DNA of 64,000 bases, taken from NCBI GenBank assembly GCA_022559845.1, contig CM040124.1, positions 70,455,491-70,519,490 of the forward strand, in the 5' to 3' direction. Source of the stretch: Amorphophallus konjac. Its lineage: Eukaryota; Streptophyta; Magnoliopsida; Alismatales; Araceae. Shown here piece by piece: positions 1 to 12,200 of the stretch (positions within the stretch are counted from its first letter, which is position 1; each line of letters opens with the position of its first letter). The notes under the pieces were generated by a model, which was not told the origin of the DNA, did no database searches, and saw only the letters and a program-made list of their open reading frames with translations. A program made the translations under genes and the position numbers.

Positions 1-176
1 TACCTAGTCATGTACCTCACCCACCTGTTCAGCCAGCTCCACAGGACCAACCTCCACAAGGTTAGCCCGCACAGGACCAACCAGATTCAGAAGCACAGTT
101 AGATCAGCATGAGGAACTGTTTCATGCAGATATCCACTTTGAGCAGGATCCTCAGCAGCAGTAGTTTGCAGATCCC

Positions 177-573
177 ATGGACCAGCCTGGGATGATGATG
201 GCTTTTGGTATCCAACCTCCGTTGTCTCCAGAAAATGAGCCTAGAGTGTTCACTGCAAGGGATGCCCCACCTGAATTTCATGAAGAGGCCTCCACCTCAC
301 AAGGTCCTACATTTGGTGCCACTGGCAGTTTAATGGATATTCATCCTGCCCTCATTCAATTTCTCACTGCCCAATTTGGGAGTTTGAATTCCTCCTGTCG
401 TCATATCAGTCTACAAGTGGATAGACTGGAAGCTAGACAACTCCATTATGAGCAAGTTCAGAACAGCCGATGGGAGAAATTTGTGCACGACATACATAAG
501 TTAGATGAAAGGATGAAAAGCTTCATGACCTCCTTGATAACTGTGTGTGAACGAGCAGAAAAAATCATGAAAA
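177..573 (+). pseudogene. TE-A extra ORF after pol, 5' part
   Basis: The segment gives about 132 residues beginning MDQPGMMMAF and ending in a stretch rich in charged and leucine residues (LQVDRLEARQLHYEQ) that looks like coiled coil. The same frame extends upstream through proline- and glutamine-rich sequence but has stops TAG at 63-65 and TAG at 162-164, so the ORF is decayed. TE-B interrupts it at 574; the codon broken at 573 is completed at 12201. I see no signal peptide or membrane segment, so env-like describes only its position after pol. Its function is unknown. Confidence 0.6.
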
Positions 574-1620
574 TGATAGGATCGGTGCGCTGGATTCAGA
601 GGGGGGGTGAATGAATCCCACCCTCAAAAAACTTTTCGCTCAATTAAAACTAGAATACTATCAAGGCAAAATAGACATTCTGAATAACAAGTTAAATTCT
701 CTTTTAAACCAATGAGCAAATATATAAGGTGCGCCTAAGCAATCATCTAGCGGAAGCAAATGAAATCAATCAACCCACTGCACGGATAGAAACAAGAGTG
801 CTCAAGACAACCTGTGAAGGAGGTAGAAGACAAGGAGCAAACGCACAAGTCCAACCACACTACACAGTAGATTTTTTAGGTGGTTCGGTCACCAAGACCT
901 ACGTCCACCCCTCACTCCAAACCGGAGTGAGGCTTCCACTAGCTAGCACTAGAACCGCAGACTCAGTCTGTAAACACTTGCTGCCAAACAGCTTGACCAG
1001 GGGAACAGCCTCCCCTCTTCCTCCAGACCGGAGGGACACCCCAAGTGACTCCCAGCCACTTGGAACCCACCAGTGACTCTCCGTCACCAGCAAATCAGAG
1101 GTCACAGACCTCTCTTCCTCCAGACCAGGAGGGAACCCACAAGTGACTCCCAGCCACTTGCGAACCGAAGACACAAGGTCTCCCTTCTCCTGAGTCCACA
1201 GGAGGAACCCGACCTCTATCCAGAGAATCGGAAGAACAAAGGTAATCAGAGAAACAAAAGGAAAAGCAAGAAATGAAAATGACACAGCAAACAGAAAGCT
1301 GGAAATGAAATTACAATTTGGCTCTCGCAGGAGCTGACTGGCCTGGATATGATCCACGGTCCAGTAGGATCTAATCTTCTGATGAAGCTTCTTATCTCTC
1401 GATCTCTCCTCTTCTTACTCTTCTTTTTCTTCTCTGCTCCTTTCTCTCACTGTCTACTCTTCTTCTCTCAATCCTCACAAGCTCTCTCTCTTTCTCTTTT
1501 TCTTCTGCTGCACTCTTCTTCTATTTCTTCTGCTCACTACCTCTCTGCAGCTCTCCCTTTCTTCTATCACTCTCTCGATCAGCCCTCTTCTATCTGTCTT
1601 CTGCGGATGAAGAAACTTCA

Positions 1621-1635
1621 TATATATATATATAT
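1621..1635 (-). promoter_or_regulatory. TATA run of TE-B 3' LTR
   Basis: A short TA run follows CTGCTG in element sense, the same context as the TATA box of TE-G (36130-36138). The 5' LTR copy is far longer (9946-10015). Confidence 0.6.
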
Positions 1636-1794
1636 CAGCAGCAACTAGGGCGTGTGCCCCCTTTATCCAGAGGACACCTCGGATCACGTGCCAGGTGCCA
1701 ACCTCAGATCACGTGCCCAATCATCAACCAGAATCATCTGTAGGCAGAGACAAAAGAAATGTAACTAGTTAGTTCAGGCTTTTAAGGAAAGGGT

Positions 1795-3540
1795 GATGTA
1801 CAGACTTTAGATGCAGCATAAAGGCAAGTATGTACACTATGAGAATGTATAGACTTGAAGCCCTTCAAGCGACCTCAATGTACAGACTTGCGTGGGTAAG
1901 ATGCATGAACAAGCCATAGCCAGTGCATAGACTTAACCGATGCATGAACAGTGCGCCGATGTATAGCGTGCTGTGCAGGCTGTGGGACGCAATGTATAGA
2001 CATTGCAGTGCTGTCGTGTACAAACTCTGTGAATGCAAAGCTAAAGCAATGAATAGACTTCATGTGTAGAAGACTAAGGCATTGTACATACTTCACATGA
2101 AGCGCTGGACGATGTACAAACTTGTGTTCGTTCAACACACAGGCTGTATAGACTTTGAGGCAAACACTGTATAGACTCTGATGAGAATGCATGGAACAAC
2201 CGAATGTATAGACATGACACAAGGAGTGTATAGACTTGATGTTTACATGCCTGAGAGACTAATGTACAGACTTGCTAAGCTTTCGCTAAGTCTGTATAGA
2301 CTTGACCATGCAGATGGCGACACCAGAGAACAGACTTGAATGCTTTTGCTAAGTCTGTATAGGCTTGACTATGCATGGAGGAGTGTATGGGCTTGCAAAG
2401 TGTGTGGCGTGCAACTAAGCAATGTTCAGACTTGTGAGTTTTATGTGCAGATAGAACAATGTACAAATGCAGTGTATAGACTTGCTTTGAAGAACAATGT
2501 GTAGACTTGCAAGTGTGAGACGCTGAATGAGACGTTCGGATGTACAGACTTGGGCTGTATAGACTTGCAGTGTGCAATGCATGCTATGTATAGACTTTAG
2601 GTAATGCATGCAATGCAACACAATGTATAGACTTAGCTGCTGAATAGACTAGCAAATGCATGAAGAAGCAAGGCAATGCAGACAATGGCTGTATAGACTT
2701 GATAAAGCTTCAAAGCACAAGACACTTGGCCAATGTACAGACTTGGAATTGCTTGAAGGCCAATGTATAGACTTGGAAAGCCTGAACCAATGTACAGACT
2801 TGAAACAAGTGAACAGGGCGATGTGTAGACTTGGCCAATGTACAGACTTGAAGCGAAAACCAATGTATAGACTTCAATGCAAATGCCAAGACCATGTACA
2901 GACTTGAAAGCTTCGAAGCACACGATGTATAGACTTCACTTCATGCATGCTACAGGAATGTATAGACGTTGGAAAGCTTGAAGGATAGACACGCTGCACT
3001 GTATAGACTTGACGATGCAAGCGATGTATAGACTTGGCCCTTGAAGGATGTACAGACTTTGAAGACTCGAAGCCCCACGATGTATAGACTTTAAGGCAAG
3101 AGGACACGGGGACAATGTAAAGACTTGAACAGCTTCAAGGCACAATGTGCAGACTTTACCAATGCATAGACATGACATCAAACGTAGGTAAAGACTAGGA
3201 ATGTATAGACTTGACGAATGGCTTGAAACACAGACACACTGCCAATGTATAGACTTGGATGCCCAAAGGCAATATATAGACTTGCACAGTGCTGCCGATG
3301 TGCAGACTTTGGATGAGACACTGCATGAGACGGTGGATGATGTATAGACTTCTTGGAAGTGAACTTGTGTGCGAGACAATGTTAACTCTGTACAGACTTA
3401 AGCAATGTGCAGACATGATATCAAATGTAGTGAGCATGCAGCAGTGTATATACTTGGGTGTGTGTGTGCATGCCAGAAGCAATGTATGGACTTAACTGAT
3501 CGTGTGAGCATGCAGCAGCCAATGTATAGACATGCGAATC
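1795..3540 (-). repeat. Array of about 50 copies of a 14-bp motif in TE-B U3
   Basis: The plus strand repeats AATGTAYAGACTTG (sense CAAGTCTRTACATT) roughly 50-55 times by eye, with variable spacers usually of 10-35 bp. Clear copies lie near 2690, 2733, 2763, 2790, 2839, 2862, 2895 and 2925. It lies upstream of the TATA run in element sense, so it is in U3. The 5' LTR holds the same array at about 10170-11910, and TE-G carries a shorter array of the same motif in the same sense. Confidence 0.9.
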
Positions 3541-3823
3541 TTGAGGGGGTCAACCCATCTAAGAGGGGGCGTCGACCCACTTCTGTCCAGATGTCAGACA
3601 AATATAATGGAATGCCATTCACAAGCACACATTCACAGCACTTTTGTCCAGATGTCAGTGAGATATAATGGAATGCCATTCACAAGCACACATTCACAAA
3701 CACACGAACACATATGAACGCACTTAAATGAATCAACAAGGTCTTTCATGCACACATGCATATGGTGACTTATAGTGTTTGCTATCATCAAAACCAATCA
3801 TCAAGACCACAAGGGCACAACAA

Positions 3824-3836
3824 TCTCCCCCTTTTT
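3824..3836 (-). other. TE-B polypurine tract
   Basis: In sense this reads AAAAAGGGGGAGA and sits immediately before the 3' LTR start, where plus-strand DNA synthesis is primed. Further GGGGGAG blocks occur in the following 340 bp. Confidence 0.85.
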
Positions 3837-5634
3837 GATGATGGCAACACTATGAGTCACACAGACTCAAGTCAAAAAACATTCTCCCCCTTTGACTTCA
3901 GCAAAAAGACATTAGGTAGAGGGAGGAAAATTAAGCAGGTATGAAACAATTGATAAAACATTTCTCCCTTTAACTACATGAAAGCACATTCTTCCCTAAA
4001 GAGCAATATGACTCATACCAATGTCTCCCCCTTTGTATTTGAATGCAGAGATGCAGTTGCAACAAGAAATGCAAGAACTCCCCCTAAATGTATGAATGCA
4101 AGACAATTCTCCCCCTTTAGGAATTTCTATGCAGCATGATTCATATGACATGGAAGCTCCCCCTCAATAACTGGAACCTTATGTAATGAATGAGAAGGAG
4201 ACCACAAGGGCAATCAAAGATTAGTTCAGGTCATGATGAATCAAGGACAGTGAGAAAAAGAATTTCAACTAAGCTCCAAACACAAGGAATTCAACAAGAT
4301 TTTCAAGGAGATATCAATCTCATAAATCCAAAACATAATTTTTCAAAGTCTTCCATTATAAGGGCTTATGAATGAATTTTATTGATCAGCATGGTTTAAA
4401 CATGATGTATTGATATCTAAAACCATGGTTTAATAAAAATGAACCAAGCCCACATACACATATCTTGATTAACCTCCCTTTCTCTTACACAATCTAATTT
4501 ATTGACTTCTTTCGGAATTACATGCACTAGTATTAAGATGAAGTAATAATGAAGTCATATGATTTTGTCTAGGGTTGTAGCAATTTGATTTTTGCATCAA
4601 TATTCAAATATTACAATTTGTTCAACAAATTTTCATGCTACAAATTTTACGAGCACTCTAGTTCAGTATACACCTTATAACTAGAGGATATACGTTGATC
4701 AGATGCCAATATCCCTAAGCACTTAGTGTAACTAACAGTCATGCTTTATATGAACAGAGATAGTATTTACACATCATGACACACTACAAATCATTTCTTG
4801 ATGAGTGAGTTGTATTTCTCAGTGTGCATGCCATTGCTCTGCCTGATTAACACTCATTCTTAATCAGAGTTAACTATGGCACATCATGACACAATCCTTT
4901 GGACATGTGTTTCTCAGTGACCAAAGTCATTGCTCTGACAGAATTTACCCTTTAGACATTTCAGAAAAAACTCATTTGCTTCAAATCAATAATAATTTCA
5001 TGTACTTAACCAAATAAAGCCATGTATTCAATAGTTCAGATTTCAGAAGATTTTACAAGACACCGCATGAAACAGATGGTTAAAGTTTATTAAACATGAT
5101 TTAGATATTTTTAAGAGATTTTAAAGTCAAACTCAATGAATACATTAAACTTAAACCACCTGAGTTATTTTAGACATTCATAAAATCGTATAATAGAAGA
5201 TTCCTAGTTCAAGTGTTTTCAGATTTATGATCGAGATAGACCCATTGAAATCTTCATGAGAGACTGATAGAATTCTGATACCAAATGATAGAAGAGATAT
5301 TGAAGCCCAGAGTTTTCAAAATATGATCAAGGTTTGTCAACAAAAATAATAAGGAAGGATATGCAATAAATTCTGTCAAGTGTATGCATTTGACAACCTG
5401 CATGCAATGCATTGACTCCCCCTCACAATATGTATTCAGTCAATCTTTTTGGCAATTTCAATGTAATGAAATGCAATTCACTATATGTATGCAAAGTCAT
5501 GCAAAGACTCAACATGAATGCTATGCAAAGACATGCAATTAACTACCCCTGAAAATATGCAATGTTTGCCATGAGAACTGAACATATGTCTTTGAGACTC
5601 ATGCACATTCAGACTGCCCTATCAAGCAATATGA

Positions 5635-5743
5635 CCCATGGTACTAGGCGGAGGACCTGGTCTAAAAGACCATCTCACACACAGTAAGAACCTCCGGACA
5701 GATTTCCCTGCCTTTTAGTAGCTTACTATTTGATATACCATAG
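5635..5743 (-). ncRNA. Candidate structured RNA element, copy 1 (TE-B)
   Basis: In sense the segment runs from CTATGGTATATCAAATAG to CCGCCTAGTACCATGG, 109 nt. The closing stem CTATGGTA/TACCATGG forms 8 pairs including one G-U. Inside are AGGCAG/CTGTCC and TGGTCT/AGACCA hairpins. The same layout occurs in TE-C, TE-G and TE-I. No coding frame explains it. Function unknown. Confidence 0.6.
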
Positions 5744-6213
5744 TGGTCAATCATGATAATTCAACATGCAGTCCTATTAGCAATCCAGATTTTCAGTGAG
5801 CTATGCAATAGACAGGTTTCAAACAACATTCATATGCAGTTCAGATTTTCAGAAATTGTAATTTTATTCTCATTTCAATATCTAAAAAGCCAATTCATAT
5901 GAGCATTGAGAGACATGAATACTCATAGTGTCCAAAAAATGACAAATATGCATGTACACATCAAACAAGATATGCAATGAATTTTAATATGTAAGAAGAA
6001 GATTCAAACATGGTAGTGCATATAACACATGCAGCTATGTATGCTTAACAGATTATGCAAACATCTAAACCAGAAATTTCAGATGACAAGGTTTAAAGAG
6101 TGTTCACGTAACTGACCTGAAAAGTGTAGACCTGGGGTTTCTCATACTTGAGTGCCTTGATTTATTAACCCCTCTTGTTTTCTCAGTCCCAAGGCACACC
6201 TGCAAAATAAAAT

Positions 6214-8775
6214 TTATTTTGCACAAACAGGTACCCAAGAGGTCTTGGGTCCTGAATTAACAGTAACATTTCTAGCATGTTTTCTCAACAATATTTGTGC
6301 AAGAAGGTCATCAGATTTCATCAAATAGCAATTATTCATTGAATGACCAAAGCCACCACAATAACGACATGAAACAGAAATTTTGTTCTTATTGTACACA
6401 TTAGCATGATCATGAAATCTATGTGTATGAGAATCAAAGTTTCTGTTGTTTGCATGAAGGTTATGTCCTTTGTTATCATTCGGCCAGCAATTTACAGCTT
6501 TGTAGCCAGACTTTTCATATTCAAAATGAGAAGAGTGATTTCTTCTGTTAATAGGTGACCAGCACTCTCTAGCTAGATGGCCTGGCTTCCAACAGTTAGA
6601 GCATGCAAGAGACTTTCTGTTAAAGACAAATTCAGGTTTATCAAAAAACTTTCTATTTGCAGGGAATCTACCAGATTTATAGTTAGACTTCCTTCTCTGA
6701 GCATGCCAACATTGGGCTACAATGTGGCCCATCTTGCCACAGTGAAAGCATGAATTAGAATTTCTCCTACCAGTATTCAGCCAGCATTCAATGGCCCTGT
6801 GGCCTGTCTTTCCACAGTTGAAACATGCAGAATATTTTCTATTTACAACAAATTTATTCCTATCAACATCATTATGATTTGCAGGGAATTTAGCATGATG
6901 TGAAAGAGATATTTTCTTACCATTTGTAAACCAGCATTGTGTAATGTTGTGTCCTAGTTTGCCACAGTGCAGACATTCAGTTTTCTTTTTTTGAGGTGAA
7001 GGATTTTTATCATGAAATCTCCTAGCATTCATATCATCCTTCTCCATCAATTTACACTCATGCATCAAATGACCGAATCTATGACAGTAACGACAGATCA
7101 TTTTCTTTTTAGATGCATGTGAGTGTGTGTGAGGACTGTGATCAACATGCACTGATGAACCTTTTTTATTTATTTTCTATTTTCCAGTCCTTTTCTGATT
7201 TTTATCCTGTTTTTCTATTTTCTTAGCCTTGTACTGAGGTGGAGATGAGGTAGAAGGCTTTTCTTGTTCTGAAGATTTAACAAAAATAGTTTTCAGGTTG
7301 GATCCATCAACCTTCCTCAGGACTGGATTGTAACCCAGTCCCTCTTTCTTACAATTAACCTTTGTTCCCAGCATTTTCTGAACAATAGGTTGTTTATCTT
7401 TTGATGTTGAGGCTACATTTGAAGCATTTACAAATGATGTCATTACTTTGTTCTGAAAAGCCTTTTTATTTAGATTATTGTAGCCCAACCCCTCCTTCTG
7501 AAAATTGACTTTTGTTCCCAGCAATTTGTTCAGATTATCTTACCCACTAACAAATTTAGACAAAGAGGTTTTCAAATCATGAATTTCATTTTCGAGAGAT
7601 GCAACGTTTATTTCATAACTTGCAATCACTTGTTCACTGCAATTGACAGCTTCATTCAAAACTTTGTTAGCTGTTTTGTATTTTTCAATTTCCTTTCTCA
7701 GCTGATCTACTTCTTCAGTTTCGTTTGTACAGATCATTTTTCCTTTCTCCAATGTAAGAAGTCTTCCAGACATGGCACTGTTTAACAGCTTCAATTTCTC
7801 AATTTCTTCTTTAAGCTTATCATTTTGAACCAATTCATTTATTAGAAGCTAATCTTCTGAATTAACTTCATACTTTCTTCTATTTTCAATTTCCTTCATT
7901 TCTCTTTGCTGTTTTTCATCCTTTTTCTGTAACTCCATGTTTACAGATTTTATGGCTTCAAATTTCTCAATCAGCAAATCATTCTCTCGTTTAAGTTTCT
8001 CTAATTTTTCTTCATTTTCTTTGGAGAATTTTCTGAGGGAATCTTTTTTAGACTTCAGCTTGTCTAAATCTGAGTTCACACTTTCAAAATTTTTCATCAA
8101 TTCTTTACTCTGAACAGAATCATGACTAGTTAGGCTAAGCTTCTTCTCAAGTTCAGAGATTTCTTTTACATGATCTTGATTCTCAATTTACAGCAATGAA
8201 ATTTGTTTCTTCAACATTTGAATATCAGACATACAAGCATCATGAACATTTTTCAGTTCAGCATAATTTTTACATGGAGAATTCAAATTGTCTGACCTAC
8301 TACTCTTCTTCAATTTTTTGTATTGACTTCTTAACCTCTCATGTGACTCTAATAATTCAGCATATGAATTCTCCCAATCATCTAAAGTATAGTTCTCAAA
8401 AGGGTTTACCTCATCATCATCATCTTCTTCATTTTGGCTGCCACTTTGATTGCTTCTGTTAGCCATCATGCAGCTGTCTTCACTTCTTTTCTGAGCTCGC
8501 TTCAGCATATCTAGAATGTCTTTAGCAGAGCTGCAATCATGAAAGCAGGAATGTAAAGCCTTATCAGTAGCTGCCTTCATTAGATTCATAGCTATCTGAT
8601 TCTCTTCATATATTGATCTGTGACTGTCAGTCCATTTGGACTTTTTCTTTGGTAATTTATGAGGACCGTGTGAAATTAACTTCCACAGATCAGGATTAAC
8701 TGATATAGCATATTTTTTTAGACTGACAAACCATACATTAAAATTGGAGCCGTTGAAAACTGGTGGATCACCCAT
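6214..8775 (-). pseudogene. gag: TE-B Gag: nucleocapsid polyprotein with seven zinc knuckles
   Basis: One frame of about 854 codons runs from ATG at 8775 with no frameshift but four in-frame stops: TAA 8188-8190, TAG 7849-7851, TAA 7540-7542 and TAG 7177-7179. The N-terminus (FNGSNFNVWFVSLKKYAI, then NPDLWKLI) resembles the Copia gag UBN2-type region. The middle is long coiled coil (8100-7540). A module containing LGTKVN-KKEGLGYN is tandemly duplicated near 7524 and 7374. The C-terminus carries six intact CX2CX4HX4C knuckles (for example CRYCHRFGHLMHEC) and one degenerate one (FEYEKSGYKAVNC). It ends GPKTSWVPVCAK, the point where pol would begin. Gag packages element RNA; this copy cannot make full-length protein without readthrough. 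Confidence 0.85.
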
Positions 8776-8885
8776 GGAAACATATCAGATTTAATTCAAC
8801 AGGAATATTGATGCACCAAAAGCAAATTAGCACCGAAGACTGCAAGATCGGATCTGCAGGTCGCTGGACCTTCTATGCAGACACC

Positions 8886-8897
8886 GCTCTGATACCA
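8886..8897 (-). other. TE-B primer binding site (initiator-Met tRNA)
   Basis: Minus strand TGGTATCAGAGC lies 2 nt inside the 5' LTR end and matches the complement of the plant initiator-Met tRNA 3' end. It fixes the element orientation. Confidence 0.9.
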
Positions 8898-8899
8898 AT

Positions 8900-9941
8900 T
8901 GATAGGATCGGGGCGCTGGATTCAGAGGGGGGGTGAATGAATCCCACCCTCAAAAAACTTTTCGCTCAATAAAAACTAGAATACTATCAAGGCAAAATAG
9001 ACATTCTGAAGAACAAGTTAAATTCTCTTTTAAACTAATGAGCAAATATATAAGGTGCGCCTAAGCAATCATCTAGCGGAAGCAAATGAAATCAATCAAC
9101 CCACTGCACGGATACAAACAAGAGTGCTCAAGACAACCTATGAAGGAGGTAGAAGACAAGGAGCAAACGCACAAGTCCAACCACACTACACAGTAGATTT
9201 TTTAGGTGGTTCGGTCACCAAGACCTACGTCTACCCCTCACTCCAAACCGGAGTGAGGCTTCCACTAGCTAGTACTAGAACCGCAGACTCAGTCTGCAAA
9301 CACTTGCTGCCAAACAGCTTGACCAGGGTAACAACCTCCCCTCTTCCTCCAGACCGGAGGGACACCCCAAGTGACTCCCAGCCACTTGGAACCCACCAGT
9401 GACTCCCCGTCACCAGCAAACCAGAGGTTACAGACCTCTCTTCCTCCAGACCAGGTGGGAACCCACAAGTGACTCCCAGCCACTTGCGAACTGAAGACAC
9501 AAGGTCTCCCTTCTCCTGAGTCCACAGGAGGAACCCGACCTCTATCCAGAGAATCGGAAGAACAAAGGTAATCAGAGAAACAAAAGGAAAAACAAGAAAT
9601 GAAAATGACAAAGCAAACAGAAAGCTGGAAATGAAATCACAATTTGGCTCTCGCAGGAGCTGACTGGCCTGGATATGATCCACGGTCCAGCAGGATCTAA
9701 TCTTCTGATGAAGCTTCTTATCTCTCGATCTCTCCTCTTCTTACTCTTCTTTTTCTTCTCTGCTTCTTTCTCTCACTGTCTACTCTTCTTCTCTCAATCC
9801 TCACGAGCTCTCTCTCTTTCTCTTTTTCTTCTGCTGCACTCTTCTTCTATTTTTTCTGCTCACTGCCTCTCTGTAGCTCTCCCTTTCTTCTATCACTCTC
9901 TCGATCAGCCCTCTTCTATCTGTCTTCTGCGGATGAAGAAA

Positions 9942-10018
<77 letters not shown>

Positions 10019-12195
10019 CAGCAACTAGGGCGTGTGCCCCCTTTATCCAGAGGACACCTTGGATCACGTGCCAGGTGCCAACCTCGGATCACGTGCCCAA
10101 TCATCAACCTGAATCATCTGCAAGCAGAGACAAAAGAAATGTAACTAGTTAGTTCAGACTTTTAAGCAAAGGGCGATGTATAGACTTTAGATGCAGCATA
10201 AAGGCAAGTATGTACACTTTGAGAATGTATAGACTTGAAGCCCTTCAAGCGACCTCAATGTACAGACTTGCGTGGGTAAGATGCATGAACAAGCCATAGC
10301 CAGTGCATAGACTTAACCGATGCATGAACAGTGCGCCGATGTATAGCGTGCTGTGCAGGCTGTGGGACGCAATGTATAGACATCGCAGTGCTGCCGTGTA
10401 CAGACTCTGTGAATGCAAAGCTAAAGCAATGAATAGACTTCATGTGTAGAAGACTAAGGCATTGTACAGACTTCACAAGAAGCGCTGGACGATGTACAGA
10501 CTTATGTTTGTTCAACACACAGGCTGTACAGACTTTGAGGCAAACGCTGTATAGACTCTGATGAGAATGCATGGAACAACCGAATGTATAGACATGACAC
10601 AAGGAGTGTATAGACTTGATGTTTACATGACTGAGAGACCAATGTACAAACTTGCTAAGCTTTCGCTAAGTCTGTATAGACTTGACCATGCAGACGACGA
10701 CACCAGAGAACAGACTTGAATGCTTTTGCTAAGTCTGTATAGGCTTGACTATGCATGGAGGAGTGTATGGACTTGCTAAGTGTGTGGCGTGCAACTAAGC
10801 AATGTTCAGACTTGTGAGTTTTATGTGCAGACAGAACAATGTACAAATGCAGTGCATAGACTTGCTTTGAAGAACAATGTGTAGACTTGCAAGTGTGAGA
10901 CGCTGAATGAGACGTTCGGATGTACAGACTTGGGATGTACAGACTTGCAGTGTGCAATGCATGATATGTATAGACTTTAGGTAATGCATGCAATGCAACA
11001 CAATGTATAGACTTAGTTGCTGAATAGACTAGCAAATGCATGAAGAAGCAAGGCAATGCAGACAATGGCTGTATAGACTTGATAAAGCTTCAAAGCACAA
11101 GACACTTGGCCAATGTACAAACTTGGAATTGCTTGAAGGCCAATGTATAGACTTGGAAAGCCTGAACCAATGTACAGACTTGAAACAAGTGAACACGGCG
11201 ATGTGTAGACTTGGTCAATGTACAGACTTGAAGCTAAGACCAATGTATAGACTTCAATGCAAATGCCAAGACCATGTACAGACTTGAAAGCTTCGAAGCA
11301 CACGATGTATAGACTTCACTTCGTGCATGCTACATGAATGTATAGACTTTGGAAAGCTTGAAGGATAGACACGCTGCACTGTATAGACTTGACGATGCAA
11401 GCGATGTATAGACTTGGCCCTTGAAGGATGTACAGACTTTGAAGACTCAAAGCCCCACGATGTATAGACTTTAAGGCAAGTGGACACGGGGACAATGTAA
11501 AGACTTGAACAGCTTCAAGGCACAATGTGCAGACTTTACCAATGCATAGACTTGGAGTTCAGAACGTAGGTAAAGACTGGGAATGTATAGACTTGACGAA
11601 TGGCTTGAAACACAGACACACTGCCAATGTATAGACTTGGATGCCCAAAGGCAATGTATAGACTTGCACAGTGCTGCCAATGTGCAGACTTTGGATGAGA
11701 CACTGCATGAGACGGTGGATGATGTATAGACTTCTTGGAAGTGAACTTGTGTGCGAGACAATGTTAACTCTGTACAGACTTAAGCAATGTGCAGACAGGA
11801 CATCAAATGCAGTGAGCATGCAGCAGTGTATATACTTGGGTGTGTGTGTGCATGCCAGAAGCAATGTATGGACTTAACTGATCGTGAACAGCCAATGTAT
11901 AGACATGCGAATCTTGAGGGGGTCGACCCATCTAAGAGGAGGCGTCGACCCACTTCTGTCCAGATGTCAGACAGATATAATGGAATGCCATTCACAAGCA
12001 CACATTCATAGCACTTCTGTCCAGATGTCAGTGAGATAAAATGGAATGCCATTCACAAGTACACATTCACAAACACACGAACACATATGAACGCACTTAA
12101 ATGAATCAACAAGGTCTTTCATGCACACATGCATATGGTGACTTATAGTGTTTGCTATCATCAAAACCAATCATCAAGACCACAGGAGCACAACA
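8900..12195 (-). repeat. TE-B 5' LTR
   Basis: This is the promoter LTR. It matches 574-3822 with scattered substitutions; much of the length difference comes from the TA microsatellite. It holds the motif array (about 10170-11910), the TA run at the TATA position and the hairpin plus box at about 9275-9200. Its right end ...GCACAACA is followed by target duplication GAAAA. Confidence 0.93.
9946..10015 (-). repeat. TA microsatellite at the TATA-box position of TE-B 5' LTR
   Basis: About 35 TA units occupy the position where the 3' LTR has about 7 and TE-G has a plain TATATATAT box. Flanking sequence (CTGCTG on one side, ATGA on the other in sense) is conserved, so this is an expansion of the core promoter. 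Confidence 0.85.
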
Positions 12196-12200
12196 GAAAA

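Larger units (their letters stand above)
574..3822 (-). repeat. TE-B 3' LTR
   Basis: This copy matches 8900-12195 along its whole length. Ends are TGATAGGATCG on the left and GGGCACAACA on the right; in element sense it therefore starts TGTTGTGCC. In sense order it holds the motif array (3540-1795), a TATA run (1635-1621), a pyrimidine/purine-biased leader and a conserved hairpin plus box (about 945-870). ORFs predicted here are repetitive by-products of the motif array. Confidence 0.93.
3823..6213 (-). other. TE-B non-coding region in place of pol
   Basis: About 2.4 kb of AT-rich sequence has no credible ORF on either strand. It holds six sense GGGGGAG blocks (near 3827, 3883, 4024, 4078, 4111 and 4158), a diverged tandem duplication around 4765-4960 (both copies contain CATCATGACACA and ATTGCTCTG), and the candidate RNA fold at 5635-5743. 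Parts resemble the matching region of TE-G (39105-41174), so it has some shared ancestry rather than being random filler. Confidence 0.65.
574..12195 (-). mobile_element. TE-B: complete gag-only LTR retrotransposon (TR-GAG type)
   Basis: Two direct repeats of 3249 and 3296 bp flank an internal region of about 5.1 kb. Both start TG and end CA. The element reads on the minus strand: the initiator-Met primer site lies beside the right LTR (8886-8897) and a polypurine tract beside the left LTR (3824-3836). The flanking duplication GAAAA is exact at 569-573 and 12196-12200. Inside are a gag frame with many zinc knuckles and about 2.4 kb of non-coding sequence; protease, integrase, reverse transcriptase and RNase H are absent. 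It must borrow enzymes in trans. TE-G has the same architecture with different LTRs. Confidence 0.93.

Noticed and set aside
1349..1648. ORF with a leucine- and serine-rich start resembling a signal peptide
   Set aside because: It is the pyrimidine-rich leader of the TE-B LTR read antisense to the element.
1875..3482. Long minus-strand ORFs in the TE-B LTR with repeated SLYIG, VYT and KSIH peptides
   Set aside because: They arise from the 14-bp motif repeated in all frames on both strands. No start context or domain supports translation.
5635..5743. Hammerhead, TPP riboswitch or tRNA-like identity for the shared RNA fold
   Set aside because: No CUGANGA/GAAA core, no TPP consensus blocks and no cloverleaf with T-loop could be found in any of the four copies.
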